From NCBI GenBank assembly GCA_030642465.1, contig DAOWNS010000117.1, positions 1-6,021 on the forward strand: a DNA stretch of 6,021 nucleotides, read 5' to 3'. The translations under genes were made by a program, and so were the position numbers. Positions 5,067-6,021 of the stretch are shown here, one piece after another. Numbering within the stretch: the stretch's first letter is position 1; each line of letters starts with the position of its first letter. Below the pieces are notes generated by a model. That model did no database searches, was not told the origin of the DNA, and was given only the letters and a program-made list of their open reading frames with translations. This DNA is from Candidatus Thorarchaeota archaeon. Its GTDB lineage: Archaea; Asgardarchaeota; Thorarchaeia; Thorarchaeales; Thorarchaeaceae.

Positions 5067-6021
5067 TCAGTCAGAAGTCTGTGAACGATTCTCTTCAGGG
5101 GATTCCGTTTCAATCGTTTCACAAACAGGCTTTGTGCTTATGGGAAGCCCCACCCACGCAGCCACTCCGCCAGCAGTCGCCACCCATGCGGCAATAATCA
5201 GACTCACTACTGAAGTGCCTAGCTGGTCGTAGAAATAACCTCCAAGCAAGGGACCGACAACGTAGGCGCTATTGCTTACCGCACCATATGCACCCATGAC
5301 AACCCCGTAGGAACGAGGATGAGTTAGATCAGCAATAAGAGCCTGAATGGAAGGCCCTCTCATCGAAAAGCCGATTCCTAGGACCAAGCCTGCTAGAGAT
5401 AGGCTGAAAAATGAAGTAGCAAGTGCAAACATGAACATCGCAATTGTGCCAATAAACGAGCCAATCACTATTAGGGGCGTCCGTCCAGCACGATCTGACA
5501 CTGAACCAAAGATTACGCTTCCAATAACCATAGTTACCCCCATAATCCCGAAGAATGCGCCTATTTCAATGGGGGTGATTCCGAGCCTTACTACCGCATC
5601 TATCATGAATGCTACCTCTAGGATACCTATCGAAAACATAGTGGCAAACATGACGAATCCCAGAACACTGTATGCTTTTCGATTGCAGCCAAATACTTCG
5701 CGAAGTGATGGCGCCGTTCTCACATCGAGTTCAAGTGTCGCATCCTGTCGATCCGGTTCGTGAATTAGCACAATGATAAGGACTAAAGTGAAAAGAGTGG
5801 CACCTGCAGCTATTATGAAAGGCAGCCTAAAGCCCAAGAATTGAGCCATGATACCTCCAACGGTCGGGCCCACGACAAAACCAACATTGCTACCCATGCT
5901 CAGATAGCCCATGGCTTTTCCTCTGTTCTCGACTGTAGTAACGTCTGAAACGTAGGCGTTAGCTGCTGGAAAGAAGCCTGCCGAAACTGCGCCCTCAAGC
6001 ACTCGTGCTGCAATCATCACA
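5067..6021 (-). CDS. Major facilitator superfamily transporter (N terminus outside window)
   Basis: The 317 visible residues are a hydrophobic membrane carrier, probably a drug or small-molecule exporter driven by an ion gradient; the substrate cannot be told. The window cuts it in transmembrane segment 4 (AARVLEGAVSAGFFPAANAY). Roughly the first 100 residues (helices 1-3 and the first motif A) lie beyond base 6021, and the GTG/ATG at 6020-6015 are internal codons. Seen are the antiporter-type motif C GFVVGPTVGG (47-56), a cytoplasmic loop between the two halves (about 88-116), the second-half motif A GSVSDRAGRTPLIVIG (172-187), further helices to about 292, and a polar acidic tail. Motif C favours an exporter of the 12-helix type. 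It converges on the MEMO gene with six bases between stops (5061-5066) and no separate terminator, so each transcript probably ends inside the other gene. Confidence 0.94.
   Translation of the reverse strand, partial: VMIAARVLEGAVSAGFFPAANAYVSDVTTVENRGKAMGYLSMGSNVGFVVGPTVGGIMAQFLGFRLPFIIAAGATLFTLVLIIVLIHEPDRQDATLELDVRTAPSLREVFGCNRKAYSVLGFVMFATMFSIGILEVAFMIDAVVRLGITPIEIGAFFGIMGVTMVIGSVIFGSVSDRAGRTPLIVIGSFIGTIAMFMFALATSFFSLSLAGLVLGIGFSMRGPSIQALIADLTHPRSYGVVMGAYGAVSNSAYVVGPLLGGYFYDQLGTSVVSLIIAAWVATAGGVAAWVGLPISTKPVCETIETESPEENRSQTSD

Noticed and set aside
5347..5763. + strand open frame of 138 codons
   Set aside because: It lies wholly antisense to the conserved transporter and has low-complexity Ile/Pro/Arg-rich translation with no motif.
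1..6021. Mobile elements, CRISPR arrays, long direct repeats
   Set aside because: I found no transposase-like protein, terminal inverted repeats with target duplications, or regularly spaced repeats by reading through the window.

Overview
The window is archaeal chromosomal DNA with ordinary housekeeping genes. The evidence is a group II chaperonin (thermosome), an archaeal/eukaryotic-type RNA polymerase subunit Rpo6 (RpoK), an archaeal-type histidyl-tRNA synthetase, TATA-like promoter elements (TTAAAT, TTTAAA) and Shine-Dalgarno sites of the GGAGGTG type. Base composition looks balanced, unlike a halophile or a very AT-rich lineage. The sequence does not fix the phylum. The thermosome and the Rpo6 fusion would fit an Asgard-like (for example thorarchaeotal) or another uncultured lineage, but that is a guess.

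Layout, left to right. Positions 1-83 hold the probable 3' end of an unidentified + strand gene. Positions 84-255 are a promoter/leader region: a weak T-run, a TATA-like box near 171-180, and an 8-bp stem-loop that abuts the Shine-Dalgarno of the next gene. Positions 256-1893 encode a complete thermosome subunit. After 36 bases comes a 222-residue protein (1930-2598) whose C-terminal third is a complete Rpo6 and whose N-terminal part is a RadA/Rad51-type helix-hairpin-helix domain joined by a basic linker. The next 228 bases (2599-2826) have no gene but contain several hairpins, a TATA-like box and a T-run. They lead to hisS (2827-4140), which starts at TTG behind a near-perfect Shine-Dalgarno. 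An 80-base gap with very short leader-type ORFs precedes a MEMO1-family protein (4221-5060). A major facilitator superfamily transporter on the - strand (5067-6021, N terminus outside the window) converges on it with only 6 bases between stop codons.

The genes cover protein folding, transcription, translation and a conserved archaeal protein of unclear function. Thermosome and rpoK are probably co-transcribed; hisS appears to have its own promoter; the MEMO gene may depend on readthrough from hisS. The most notable item is the helix-hairpin-helix/Rpo6 fusion. I found no mobile element, CRISPR array, rRNA or tRNA gene.
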